From an uncultured bacterium (GTDB taxonomy: Bacteria; Planctomycetota; UBA1135; GCA-002686595): a stretch of DNA of 61,677 nt. The notes beneath the pieces were generated by a model, which was given only the letters and a program-made list of their open reading frames with translations, made no database searches and had not been told where the DNA came from. Where the stretch lies: contig CALBMX010000094.1 of NCBI GenBank assembly GCA_937896235.1, forward strand, positions 1 through 61,677. The letters are read 5' to 3'. Below are positions 44,191 to 52,875 of the stretch, one piece after another (the stretch's first letter is position 1; each line of letters opens with the position of its first letter). A program made the translations under genes and the position numbers.

Positions 44191-45519
44191 ATGTTGACCC
44201 TCCTTGCCAGCTGCCTATTCAGCGCCACTCTCTCGGGAACTCCTGGACTTGATGTTCAGCCGGGCCCCGGAGAGATCGGTGGTGTGGAGGTTGCTTACCG
44301 CGCCGCGAAAATCCTAACGATGGCCCTCGAAGGCCCCTTGGTTGTGGACAACGGCGTGGTCGTTGTTCGCGATGGTCGCGTTGCGTTTGTTGGCAAAGAG
44401 CGAGACCTGCCGGCCTCTGAATCCCGTGTGGTCCAAGACCTCGGGGATATGTGGTTGATGCCGGGCATGATCGATCTACACACGCACGAGTCGGGCCTCT
44501 CGCTTTACTCAGGTGTGAACGACCTCAATGACACAGTGTTCCTCACGAACCCGGGGCTGCGCGCCTCTTCGGCGGTGACCCCCGGAAACTCCTCCTCGAT
44601 GAAGGCCGCTGCGGCGGGCGTGACCACCGTCTTGTACATCCCCGGGTCTGGCTCGAACATGGGTGGCCAAGGGGTGCTGTTGAAGACGGGATTTGATAAG
44701 TACGAAGAGGTGGAGGTCCGCAATCCGGGCTCTCTCAAGTTGGCGCAGGCGGGCAACCCCGAGCGCTTTGCTTGGGGTGTCAACCGCAGCTTCATGAACT
44801 GGAACACCCGGGACACATTCAAGCGCGGCCTAGCTTATGCGAAGAAGTGGATCGCCTACGAAAACGAGCCCGAGGAGGAGAGGGGACCGGCGCCCCTTGT
44901 CGACCCTCAGTGGGAGCTCTTCCGCGCTTTGGCAAGTGGTGAAGTTCAGGTGTCGACCCACACCCAGATCTACCAGGTCGTCCTGGAGACACTCACCATG
45001 GTTCGTCAGGAATTTGGCCTAGACGTTTATATCGATCACGGAACCATCGGCGCTTGGCGCCTCGGCGGTCTCGCCGAAGAGCTTGGCGTGAAGGCCATTG
45101 TCGGTCCTCGTAATGTGGACACCCCTGATCGCGGCTTTATGAACTGGGCCGGAAACATCGAGGCCGAGGGTTTTCGAGGTGTTGCTGCGGGATACCAGCA
45201 AGCCGGACACAAGTGGGTCGGGTTCAATACCGACGCCCCTGTGATCATGGATGAGGAGTTCATTGTTCAGGCTGCCATGGCTGTGCACTTTGGTTTCGAT
45301 GACACCACGATGGACTCCGTCCGCGGGCTCACGATTGTGCCCGCCGTTGCCGCGGGTATTCAAGACAAGGTCGGCAGCCTCGAAGTCGGTAAGCACGCGG
45401 ACATCATAATTATTAGCGGCCATCCTGCGGACCCCCGTTCGCAGATCGCCAAGGTCCTGATCGAGGGCCGAACCGTTTTTGATAGCGAGAAGTCCCCCGC
45501 GGCCCTACTCGCGAAATAG
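44191..45519 (+). CDS. Amidohydrolase with intact metal motif (cluster gene 6)
   Basis: The 442-residue protein keeps IDLHTHESG at about residue 92-100, the two metal-binding histidines, plus further ligand candidates STHTQIYQ, IDHGTIGAW and the Asp in FNTDAPV. The end carries VGSLEVGKHADIIIISGHPAD. LNDTVFLTNPGLRAS and PGSGSNMGGQG are shared with the next two genes. The N-terminus LTLLASCLFSATLSG is a short signal or lipobox-like sequence. It is likely an active metal-dependent hydrolase outside the cytoplasm. Substrate unknown; imidazolonepropionase- and dipeptidase-like members are the nearest kinds. Confidence 0.87.
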   Translation: MLTLLASCLFSATLSGTPGLDVQPGPGEIGGVEVAYRAAKILTMALEGPLVVDNGVVVVRDGRVAFVGKERDLPASESRVVQDLGDMWLMPGMIDLHTHESGLSLYSGVNDLNDTVFLTNPGLRASSAVTPGNSSSMKAAAAGVTTVLYIPGSGSNMGGQGVLLKTGFDKYEEVEVRNPGSLKLAQAGNPERFAWGVNRSFMNWNTRDTFKRGLAYAKKWIAYENEPEEERGPAPLVDPQWELFRALASGEVQVSTHTQIYQVVLETLTMVRQEFGLDVYIDHGTIGAWRLGGLAEELGVKAIVGPRNVDTPDRGFMNWAGNIEAEGFRGVAAGYQQAGHKWVGFNTDAPVIMDEEFIVQAAMAVHFGFDDTTMDSVRGLTIVPAVAAGIQDKVGSLEVGKHADIIIISGHPADPRSQIAKVLIEGRTVFDSEKSPAALLAK

Positions 45520-45526
45520 CAAACCA

Positions 45527-46882
45527 ATGAAACTCTCCCTCCTCACGCTTACTGTTGGACTAAGCCTCACCTCCACCGCTGCCTTCGCTCAATCGAAGGA
45601 CAGTCGCGCGGTTGGCGTACGCCCTTTGGAGCCCGTTGCTTACGAGGCACCTTTGCGTACTACACGCGTCACTTCCGAGGCCAAGTTCGCGATCCTCTCG
45701 ACGAAGATTGTTACCTGCGCCGAGCAAGGAGACAGCGTCATCAACAATGGCGTTCTCTTGGTGAATGCTGGAATGATCGAGGCGGTCGGACGCCAGGGTG
45801 AGATTGTCATTCCACAGGGCTACGAGATCATCGATGTGGGCGACAACTGGGTCACTCCAGGGATGATCGATTTGCACTCGCACGTTGGCGGGTCCCTAAA
45901 CGGGAACGACCTCAATGACACTGTTTTCCTAACCAACCCCGGGCTTCGGGCGTCGGCCGCAGTGACCGCTGGCAACTCCAACTTGCGCCGCGCGTTAGCT
46001 TCCGGTGTGACGTCGGTCCTCTATATTCCCGGATCCGGCTCGAACATCGGCGGGCAGGGAACTCTGATCAAGACGGGCTTCGACAACTACGAGTCCACTG
46101 AGATCCGCGATCCCGGCTCCATGAAGCTCGCCCAAGCCGGTAACCCCGAGCGCTTCGCATGGGGCGTCAACCGCAGCTTCATGAACTGGCACACACGCGA
46201 AACTCTCAAGCGTGGAATCGCCTACGCGCAGTCCTGGGAGGACTTTGCGGCCGGCACCGCCGAGAAGCCGGAGGTGAATATCCAGTTTGAGATCTTCCGC
46301 TGGTTGAAGCCGCACGCGACCCAAATCTCTGCCCACACTCAGATGTATCAAGTTGTATTGCAGTCCTTGATGCGTGTTATCGGCGAGCTTAAAATGCCGC
46401 TCTTTATCGACCACGGGACGATTGGTGCCTGGAAGCTTGGCCCCTTGATAAAGGAGATGGACGTTGCCGCAGCGATTGGTCCGCGCAACGTCGACCCTCC
46501 CAGTCGTGGCATGATGAACTGGTCCCAAAACATAGAGGCCGAGGGTTGGCGCGGGAACGCAGTCGGCTATCAGAATGCTGGCGTAGCCGACATCGCCTTC
46601 AATACGGATGCTCCCGTAATGCCGCAAGAAGAGCTGACCTTGCAGGCGACGATCGCTGTGCGCTACGGCTTCGATGACTCCTCGATGCAGGCCATGCGCG
46701 GCCTCACGATCATCCCAGCGAGGATCGCCGGTATCAACCACCGCGTGGGTTCACTTGAGGTCGGGAAGGAAGCCGACATCCTGATTATGACCGGGCACCC
46801 GGCCGATCAGCGCACGTCGATCGAGCGGGTTTGGCTCGACGGCCACGACGTCTACAACGCCGCGATCCACCGCGAGTACTAA
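45527..46882 (+). CDS. Amidohydrolase with intact metal motif (cluster gene 7)
   Basis: The 451-residue protein has a signal peptide (cleavage TAAFAQ) from the ATG at 45527, 7 bp after the previous stop. IDLHSHVGG, SAHTQMYQ, IDHGTIGAW and FNTDAPVM supply the usual metal ligands, and VGSLEVGKEADILIMTGHPAD ends the domain. It is a close paralogue of gene 6, with blocks such as AQAGNPERFAWGVNRSFMN nearly identical. Recent tandem duplication with retained function is likely. Confidence 0.88.
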   Translation: MKLSLLTLTVGLSLTSTAAFAQSKDSRAVGVRPLEPVAYEAPLRTTRVTSEAKFAILSTKIVTCAEQGDSVINNGVLLVNAGMIEAVGRQGEIVIPQGYEIIDVGDNWVTPGMIDLHSHVGGSLNGNDLNDTVFLTNPGLRASAAVTAGNSNLRRALASGVTSVLYIPGSGSNIGGQGTLIKTGFDNYESTEIRDPGSMKLAQAGNPERFAWGVNRSFMNWHTRETLKRGIAYAQSWEDFAAGTAEKPEVNIQFEIFRWLKPHATQISAHTQMYQVVLQSLMRVIGELKMPLFIDHGTIGAWKLGPLIKEMDVAAAIGPRNVDPPSRGMMNWSQNIEAEGWRGNAVGYQNAGVADIAFNTDAPVMPQEELTLQATIAVRYGFDDSSMQAMRGLTIIPARIAGINHRVGSLEVGKEADILIMTGHPADQRTSIERVWLDGHDVYNAAIHREY

Positions 46883-46885
46883 ATT

Positions 46886-47062
46886 TTGTCACGTCCTCTC
46901 ACCCTCCAGCGCCTGACGCGACCCCTTAGTCTGGCGGCCCTTGTGGCCGGCGGCGTGGGTACAGCATTGGCGCTCGATGGGGTGGGACGCGCGCATCGCT
47001 CGACCGAGACTCTTGCCCACGTCACCGAGTTTGTTTTTGTGAAGGGAGGGGCTTCTAGATGA
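46886..47062 (+). CDS. Possible small protein coupled to the next amidohydrolase gene
   Basis: A 58-codon frame opens with TTG at 46886, 3 bp after the previous stop, and ends in a TGA that overlaps the next ATG as ATGA. The product is basic at the N-terminus (SRPLTLQRLTRPLS), has one hydrophobic segment (LAALVAGGVGTALAL) and a polar tail. It exactly fills the only sizeable gap between genes 7 and 8. The coupling geometry is the main evidence; no homologue is known to me, and it could be untranslated spacer. Confidence 0.42.
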   Translation: MSRPLTLQRLTRPLSLAALVAGGVGTALALDGVGRAHRSTETLAHVTEFVFVKGGASR

Positions 47063-48321
47063 TCTCCCCCGCCTCACTTATCGCGGCATCTACGATGCTG
47101 GCATGCTCTCTTGACCTCCCAGCGCAGGATCTTTATCGCGACACTCGGCCGCTAGTCTTTGAGCATATACAAGGCGTTGCGCCACCGCTTGCGATTCGCT
47201 GTGGCCGCTTGCTGACCATGGCCGACTCCAATGCAATTTTGGATCCCGGCATGCTACTTCTGCGCGACGGCAAGATCGAGTATGTCGGCGCGCCGATCCC
47301 AATCTCCGCGGACTATCAGGTTCTCGATTTGGAAGAGGCGTGGGTGACTCCTGGCTTGATCGACCTGCACTCGCATATCCAGACGGGTGGGTGGGGTGAC
47401 ATCAATGAGATGGTTATGCCAACGAATGAGTCCTACTCAACTCGCCCGACCATCGTCTCCTCAAACCCCGGCATTCGACGCGCCTGTTCAGCGGGCGTCA
47501 CGACTCTATTTGGAATCCCCGGTAGCGGTACGAGCATCTCCGGATTCGGAGTCCTCTATAAGACCAAGACAGACGCCGATTACGAAGATATCGTTCTCCA
47601 AGACCCCGGTGGGATGAAGGTCGCACAGACTCACAACCCCGAGCGTAACGGCGGGGATCTAGGCGCAACACGTGCTGGTTTGAGTTGGCTATTGGAAGAG
47701 GTGAACGACCGCGCGGTGGCCGCGCGGGATACGAATACATTTGTTCCGAGCCTCAGTAACCTGACTCGCATTCAAGCCGGCGAGCTTCCCGTGTTGATCC
47801 ACTGCGCCGGCAACGACGGAGTAGCGAGCACCGTCCGCATGTGGAAGGGCAAGTACGACACGCGTTGCATTCTTAGCCACGGTAGTTTCGACGGGTGGCA
47901 CGCAGCCGACTATGTCGCGGCGATGGGTGTTCCCGTCAACCACGGCCCGCGCACATACAACATTAGCTTTGGCATTCGCGAAGGTCGCTTTGTCAACACC
48001 TCAAAGGCGTACACCGATGCTGGTGTGCCCAACTTCTCTCTCACTACGGACGCCGGGGTCATCCCTCAGGAAGAGTTCTTCCTACAGGCAACCGTGTCCG
48101 CGCATTTTGGCTCGGACCCCTATCAGATGCTTCAAGCGCTCACGATCAACCCCGCGAAGAGTTTCGGGATTGAGGATTCAGTTGGCAGTCTCGAGGTCGG
48201 CAAAGATGCCGACGTCGTGATCTGGTCCGGCGATCCCCTCGACCCGAGAACCTCGGCGTTGACCGTGATCATTGATGGAGCCATCCAGTACAGCCAGGCC
48301 GACGACGGTCAGTGGTTTTGA
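47059..48321 (+). CDS. Amidohydrolase with intact metal motif (cluster gene 8)
   Basis: The 420-residue protein has a lipobox-like N-terminus (ASTMLACS), then IDLHSHIQTGG at about 109-119 and later ILIHCAGNDG-like VLIHCAGNDG, LSHGSFDGW and TTDAGVI as candidate metal ligands. It ends with VGSLEVGKDADVVIWSGDPLD. The NPGIRRACSAGVTT block links it to genes 6 and 7. It is one of three members that look catalytically complete. Start overlaps the small upstream frame. Confidence 0.87.
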   Translation: MISPASLIAASTMLACSLDLPAQDLYRDTRPLVFEHIQGVAPPLAIRCGRLLTMADSNAILDPGMLLLRDGKIEYVGAPIPISADYQVLDLEEAWVTPGLIDLHSHIQTGGWGDINEMVMPTNESYSTRPTIVSSNPGIRRACSAGVTTLFGIPGSGTSISGFGVLYKTKTDADYEDIVLQDPGGMKVAQTHNPERNGGDLGATRAGLSWLLEEVNDRAVAARDTNTFVPSLSNLTRIQAGELPVLIHCAGNDGVASTVRMWKGKYDTRCILSHGSFDGWHAADYVAAMGVPVNHGPRTYNISFGIREGRFVNTSKAYTDAGVPNFSLTTDAGVIPQEEFFLQATVSAHFGSDPYQMLQALTINPAKSFGIEDSVGSLEVGKDADVVIWSGDPLDPRTSALTVIIDGAIQYSQADDGQWF

Positions 48322-48344
48322 TCCCTCCCTTTCGATCTATAAAG

Positions 48345-49637
48345 ATGAAGAACATCCTTATCGGAGTCAGTTGCGCACTTAGCTTACAGCTTGCCGCACC
48401 CGCCTCTACTACAGGCGGAACTCCCGATTTGTTTGCCCTGCGCGTTGGTAGCGCTGAAACCATCACGCAGGGGACGATCCCCCATGCCGTGATTCTGATT
48501 GAGCACGGAAAAATCGTGATGATCGGGCAGGACCTCGAGATTGAGCGCGGTATTCCCGTGATCGATCGACCGGATTGGGTTGCGATGCCGGGCCTCGTCA
48601 ATTGTTATTCCCGTGCGGGAATGACAAGCAGCGGAAGTAACGGGACGGTGCCCTCAACGATGGCATCTACCGAGCTTTACCCGAACCAGCCCGTCTACGG
48701 GGACCTACTGGATCTGGGGATTACCACGCTTGGACTTTACCCTCCGGGCAATGGCATCCCCGGTCAAGCGATTGCGATCCGTACCAGCGGGAGCACTCTT
48801 GATGAGATGTTGTTGTCAGACGGCGTCTATTTGAAGATGTTGATGCGTTCGAATCCCAGCTCGAAGAAGATGATCCGCGACGCTTTCGAGAAAGCGGACG
48901 AGTACGGCGAGGATGTCGTCAAGGCCCGCGAGAAGTGGGAAAAGGAAGTCGAGAAGTGGGAGAAGGAACAGAAGAAGAGCAAGGACAAGGACAAGAAGGA
49001 AGAGGGCAAAGCCGCTGCCGGTGGAGATGCCGAGGAGGATCCCGGCCCCGGTGAATTCGTCGAGCCGGCTCCCGACGGCATTGCCGGCCCATTCCTTAGC
49101 CTTCGGTCGAAGGAGCTCTCTGCGATGATCTCGATTCGCAAAGCGGGGGACTACCTGCACCTTTTGGACGCGCTTGGCGAAGAAGAGTTCGATTGGTGCC
49201 TGCGGGTTCCCCTTCGCACCGATATTGATTTGTATGAGATCAAGGATCAGCTGGGTGAAGACAAGCGGACGGTTGTGGTGGAGCCTCGCCTGACCTTGAT
49301 GCCTTGGACGATGCGGGAGCGCAACATCCCGGACGAGCTTTCAAGGGCTGGCGCGAATGTTGTTTTTGTCCCTAACGAAGACGACATGAACAACCAGAAG
49401 GATTGGCGTCTTCACGTCGGCCATGTGGTGAAGCGCGGTATGGATTACCAGGCCGCCCTTCGCGCAATGACTCTCGGTCCGGCCGAAGTCTTGGGGCTTG
49501 GTGAGCGCCTCGGCAGTTTGGATGCTGGCAAGGATGCCAACATTATTTTCTTTAGCGGGGATCCCCTGCAACCCACCTCTAAGTTAGAGATGGTGATGAT
49601 CGATGGCGAGTTTGTGAGTGAAGAGGTCGTGCGCTAA
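48345..49637 (+). CDS. Exported amidohydrolase-superfamily protein, metal site degenerate (cluster gene 9)
   Basis: The 430-residue protein has a signal peptide after the ATG at 48345; an in-frame ATG at 48312 overlaps the previous gene and gives a worse N-terminus. LVNCYSRAGM replaces DxHxH. LGSLDAGKDANIIFFSGDPL closes the domain. A highly charged helix of about 50 residues (AREKWEKEVEKWEKEQKKSK) sits in the same relative place as in genes 1 and 5. The TAA stop overlaps the next ATG as TAATG. Confidence 0.83.
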   Translation: MKNILIGVSCALSLQLAAPASTTGGTPDLFALRVGSAETITQGTIPHAVILIEHGKIVMIGQDLEIERGIPVIDRPDWVAMPGLVNCYSRAGMTSSGSNGTVPSTMASTELYPNQPVYGDLLDLGITTLGLYPPGNGIPGQAIAIRTSGSTLDEMLLSDGVYLKMLMRSNPSSKKMIRDAFEKADEYGEDVVKAREKWEKEVEKWEKEQKKSKDKDKKEEGKAAAGGDAEEDPGPGEFVEPAPDGIAGPFLSLRSKELSAMISIRKAGDYLHLLDALGEEEFDWCLRVPLRTDIDLYEIKDQLGEDKRTVVVEPRLTLMPWTMRERNIPDELSRAGANVVFVPNEDDMNNQKDWRLHVGHVVKRGMDYQAALRAMTLGPAEVLGLGERLGSLDAGKDANIIFFSGDPLQPTSKLEMVMIDGEFVSEEVVR

Positions 49638-51109
49638 TGCAACTTTTGAAGAAACGATTCCTGACGCCTGTGTTCGCCTTGGCGAGCGCAGCAATTTTGG
49701 CGGCACCGATCTTCTCAGCGTCGCTCGCTTCCGAGGACGAGGCGGAAGAAGAGCCGGACACCTATCTCGCCGTTATTGGTGGCGACATTTACACCGGTAC
49801 CGGTGAGGTCCTGCGAAGCGCGACGCTCCTGTCGAAGAACGGCAAGATCGAGCAAATCGGCTACGACTTGTACCTGCCGGAAGGAACAAAAGAGCTGGAT
49901 GCAAGAGGGCTCAGGGTTTACCCCGGGCTGGTCGCTCTTTCCGCCACCACGCGACTGTCTCAGGGTACCTTTGCGGCCGGCCTCGACTTCCACGAGTTTA
50001 AGCCCCATGCGGATAACGAGGGTATTTGCGGCGATTGCGGCAAGGACCTCGAAGTGATCGTTCCACCCGCGCTTGACCCGGGCGAGTATTCGACCGAGCA
50101 CCTTGCGGTGGAAGGTCTGAAGAGCGACTTCGACGACTCTTACGATCCGTACAACGGATTCCTGGTGATGGCTCTGGGCAACGGGATTACAACGGTCCAG
50201 CAGTCGAATACAGCGATCAAGTTACGGCGTGGTCGCATCGACGATGTGACGATGTCGGACAAGACGATGACCAGCTTTTCTTGGTCCGGTTCGAATCCTT
50301 CAGGCAAAGCCGATTTGCGTGATAAGTTTCGGGCCGCTACGAACTATCTAGTCGAATTCCGTCGTTGGGAAGAGCTCGTAAAGAAAGACAAGGAGCTGAA
50401 GGAACCAAGTCAGAAGGGAATCGACTCGCGAGCCCTTGAAGTTCTTCAGGGCCGGTCGATGGCGAAGTTCAACGCGAACTCTGCCGACGACCTACTCGGT
50501 ATCGCGCGCTTGGCGCAGACCAACAAGTTCCGCCCGGTTATCGGTGGCTGCGTTGAGGGTTGGATCGTCGCCGAGGAGCTTGGACGCGCCGGTGCTTACG
50601 CGATCGTCACTCCTCGTACGCGTAGCGATCGCACGGAGACCTTGACCCGTGAATCCGGGTCCAGCATTGAGAACGCCGCTATCTTGCACGCTGCGGGCGT
50701 TCAGGTCGCTGTCGTACCGGCTGACACTTCGATCGATATGGGTGGTATTAGCGGTCGCGACCTGCTGCACCTCCCGATAGAGGCGGGCTTCGCCGTTCGT
50801 GGCGGGATGTCCGACAAGGCAGCTCTCGAGTCGATCACCATAGTCCCGGCGCGCTTGCTTGGTATCGACCACCGGGTCGGTACCCTGGAAGTTGGTAAGG
50901 ATGCAGATTTGGTTTTGACCGATGGCGACATCCTCCACTATCAAACTTTCGTCCAGTACACCGTCGTCGGTGGTGAGCAGGTTTACGACAAGCAGGAAGA
51001 GGTCTTCTACGCCCATATCCGCCCCCGTGCAGAGGTGGCCGTGGACGCCGGTGAAGAGGTCACCGAAGAGGTCACCGAAGAGGTCACCCCCGCGTCCACC
51101 GAAGAGTAG
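49637..51109 (+). CDS. Exported amidohydrolase-superfamily protein, metal site degenerate (cluster gene 10)
   Basis: The 490-residue protein has a signal peptide (FSASLAS) and an acidic linker. LVALSATTRL stands at the DxHxH position. VGTLEVGKDADLVLTDGDIL marks the C-terminal signature. CGDCG near residue 133 is unique in the cluster and could bind a metal. The tail is an acidic repeat, coded by three exact copies of GAAGAGGTCACC at 51053-51088, giving EEVT units. It is the last gene of the run and is followed by hairpins. Confidence 0.83.
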   Translation: MQLLKKRFLTPVFALASAAILAAPIFSASLASEDEAEEEPDTYLAVIGGDIYTGTGEVLRSATLLSKNGKIEQIGYDLYLPEGTKELDARGLRVYPGLVALSATTRLSQGTFAAGLDFHEFKPHADNEGICGDCGKDLEVIVPPALDPGEYSTEHLAVEGLKSDFDDSYDPYNGFLVMALGNGITTVQQSNTAIKLRRGRIDDVTMSDKTMTSFSWSGSNPSGKADLRDKFRAATNYLVEFRRWEELVKKDKELKEPSQKGIDSRALEVLQGRSMAKFNANSADDLLGIARLAQTNKFRPVIGGCVEGWIVAEELGRAGAYAIVTPRTRSDRTETLTRESGSSIENAAILHAAGVQVAVVPADTSIDMGGISGRDLLHLPIEAGFAVRGGMSDKAALESITIVPARLLGIDHRVGTLEVGKDADLVLTDGDILHYQTFVQYTVVGGEQVYDKQEEVFYAHIRPRAEVAVDAGEEVTEEVTEEVTPASTEE

Positions 51110-51122
51110 AGCGACGGTGAAT

Positions 51123-51162
51123 CTTGTGGAAGAAGAGGGGGTTGTCCCCGGGACTCCACAAG
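51123..51162 (+). terminator. Hairpin 1 after the amidohydrolase cluster
   Basis: CTTGTGGA (51123-51130) pairs with TCCACAAG (51155-51162), and inside it GGGG (51137-51140) pairs with CCCC (51146-51149). It starts 14 bp past the stop of the last cluster gene. No T-run follows, so if it ends transcription it is with the second hairpin downstream. Confidence 0.4.
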
Positions 51163-51177
51163 TTATCCACAGCGTGG

Positions 51178-51220
51178 GTTCCGACCTAAGTGAATGCCTG
51201 GCATCAACTTAGGTCGGAAC
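51178..51220. repeat. Long two-tier palindrome, possible terminator or REP element
   Basis: The outer arms GTTCCGACCTAAGT (51178-51191) and ACTTAGGTCGGAAC (51207-51220) match perfectly over 14 bp. Inside, ATGCC pairs with GGCAT. TTTCACATTT follows, a poor U-tract. It can end the cluster transcript, but the perfect symmetry fits a repeated palindromic element too; its CCGACCTAA core resembles the core of the inverted repeat at 125-175. A DnaA-box consensus TTATCCACA lies at 51163-51171, just outside. Confidence 0.6.
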
Positions 51221-51361
51221 TTTCACATTTGCCGAACGCCTTCCTAACGGCGACTATCCCCAACTCTTAGGGTCTCTGCCAGAACGGCTTTCACCTCTTC
51301 CCTCGAAGCAGGCTATGCTTGCCGTCTACCCTGCTTCTGACTCTCTCCGGATCTGTCCCCA

Positions 51362-52429
51362 ATGATACTCAGCAACCTACTCCGCACGCTTGGCACGAGC
51401 CGACGAGATGGCCGGAATCTGACTCACGATGAGTCCTATCGCGCCTTTTCAGCGATTTTTGAGGGTTCCGAGTCCGATGTTGCGATCGCCGCATTTCTAA
51501 CCGCGATGCGCTGGAAGGGCGTGACCATCGAGGAGCTCATCGGGTTCGCCCAAGGCGCTCGCGACAAGGCCCGCATCCCGTGCCAAGGGATGGAGGGAAT
51601 CGTCACCGTCTGCCCGCCCCATGACGGTAGCGATACGGTACCCCCCCTAGAGGTTGCGTCTTGCCTCATCGCGGCTGGCGCGGGGGCCCGCGTACTTCTC
51701 ATCACCGACCAAGGTCTTCCGCCCCGCCGTGGTGTCACCGGCGCCTGCGCGCTGCAAGAGCTAGGCGGAGGCCTAACCTGGGACCCCACGGAAGCCGAGG
51801 ACTGGGTCTGCAAATCGCGCTTTGCCGCCATCGCCGCTCCGGGCATGTTGCCGGGTCTGATGAATCTGCGCCAAGTGCGGGGCGAACTTGGTGTGAGAAC
51901 TCCGCTGTTTACGGTTGAGAAGCTTTTAGCTCCCAGCTCTTCCGCCGTTGTGATCGGTGCGCAGGAAGGAGCTGTGTTGGGAACAGCTGTCGAGGTCATG
52001 GTCGGGCTTGGCCACCCGCGCGGGATCGCCATTCAAGGAATTGAGGGCGGGGTCCTGCCCAGCGTGCGCCGCCGTACCCGAGGCATCGAGCTAACGGATT
52101 CGAGCCAGGTTCCACTCACGGTGGAGCCCGCCGATTTTGGGCTCTCCTGGTCTGCTGAACCTGACCTACCCATGTATGGACCACCCGACGAGGGCCGCGG
52201 GTCCGGCGACAACCCGCTTCTGATCAAGGCGGCGGGAGACATCGTTCTCAAGGTTCTTGCGGGTGTCGAGGGAGCCGCACGCAACGCGGCGATTCTTGGA
52301 GCTGCCGTAATCATTAAGGCTAGTGGCCGCGTTCCAACACTTGCCGAAGGGGTTGATTGCGCAATCATCTCCCTGGATTCAGGTGAGGCTCACCACATCT
52401 TTAGACGCGTCTCCGAACTGGGGAAGTAG
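51362..52429 (+). CDS. TrpD-like glycosyltransferase family 3 protein
   Basis: The 355-residue protein has the GT3 fold shared by anthranilate phosphoribosyltransferase and pyrimidine phosphorylases: an N-terminal helical domain (DESYRAFSAIFEG, AFLTAMRWKG) and a phosphoribosyl domain. The phosphate loop that reads GTGGD in TrpD is CPPHDGSDT here, and NLRQVRGELGVRTPLF is kept. This fits the TrpD2/YbiB group more than tryptophan synthesis; no trp gene is near. An ACT-domain gene follows 10 bp later, which hints at amino-acid control. Confidence 0.78.
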   Translation: MILSNLLRTLGTSRRDGRNLTHDESYRAFSAIFEGSESDVAIAAFLTAMRWKGVTIEELIGFAQGARDKARIPCQGMEGIVTVCPPHDGSDTVPPLEVASCLIAAGAGARVLLITDQGLPPRRGVTGACALQELGGGLTWDPTEAEDWVCKSRFAAIAAPGMLPGLMNLRQVRGELGVRTPLFTVEKLLAPSSSAVVIGAQEGAVLGTAVEVMVGLGHPRGIAIQGIEGGVLPSVRRRTRGIELTDSSQVPLTVEPADFGLSWSAEPDLPMYGPPDEGRGSGDNPLLIKAAGDIVLKVLAGVEGAARNAAILGAAVIIKASGRVPTLAEGVDCAIISLDSGEAHHIFRRVSELGK

Positions 52430-52439
52430 GAGTCCCTCC

Positions 52440-52850
52440 ATGGTCGCCGCTCTGCAGCTTCAAGTCCTAGTGGGCAGCTTTGCAATCGTGCGTTTGGACC
52501 CGCGGGCAGATGTCCCCATGTGGGCGACGGCGCCAAGCGCACTTTGTGGGATTTTGCGAACTGCGGATGAGCTAACTTTGATTTGTGAAGAGACCGCAGA
52601 CAACGCTTTAGCTTTGTCTGCGATCGATGCGACCCAGCGCGCCTCGGGTTGGTGCGGTCTGCGTGTTGCAGGGACGCTTGACTTTGCGCTGACAGGCATC
52701 TTGGCCGGCCTCTCGACGACCCTTGCCCAAGCAGGTATCAGCATCTTTGCGCTCTCCACGTTTGCCACGGATTACGTGTTGGTCCGCCAAGACGACCTGC
52801 CCGCGACTTGCCGCGCTCTCCAAAAAGCGGGACACTCTTTTGTTGAGTGA
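52440..52850 (+). CDS. ACT-domain protein
   Basis: The 136-residue protein carries an ACT-like fold of the CASTOR/ACT_7 kind (GTLDFALTGILAGLSTTLAQAGISIFALSTFATDYVLV). These bind amino acids and regulate partners. The ATG at 52440 has AGGAG at 52428-52432, overlapping the stop of the GT3 gene, so coupling is likely. In-frame upstream codons lie within the GT3 gene and are rejected as start. Ligand unknown. Confidence 0.8.
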   Translation: MVAALQLQVLVGSFAIVRLDPRADVPMWATAPSALCGILRTADELTLICEETADNALALSAIDATQRASGWCGLRVAGTLDFALTGILAGLSTTLAQAGISIFALSTFATDYVLVRQDDLPATCRALQKAGHSFVE

Positions 52851-52875
52851 GTTGGGTGGACAAGCTCTCATTCGC

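Noticed and set aside
45995..46741. 248-codon open frame on the minus strand within cluster gene 7
   Set aside because: It is antisense to a clear amidohydrolase; similar shadows occur at 41766-42437, 42823-43431, 29652-30359 and 59102-59788.
51163..51171. Replication origin suggested by the DnaA-box consensus
   Set aside because: Only one box was seen, with no AT-rich stretch and no dnaA, dnaN or gidA nearby.
51362..52429. Anthranilate phosphoribosyltransferase of tryptophan synthesis
   Set aside because: The GTGGD loop is replaced and no other trp gene is adjacent.
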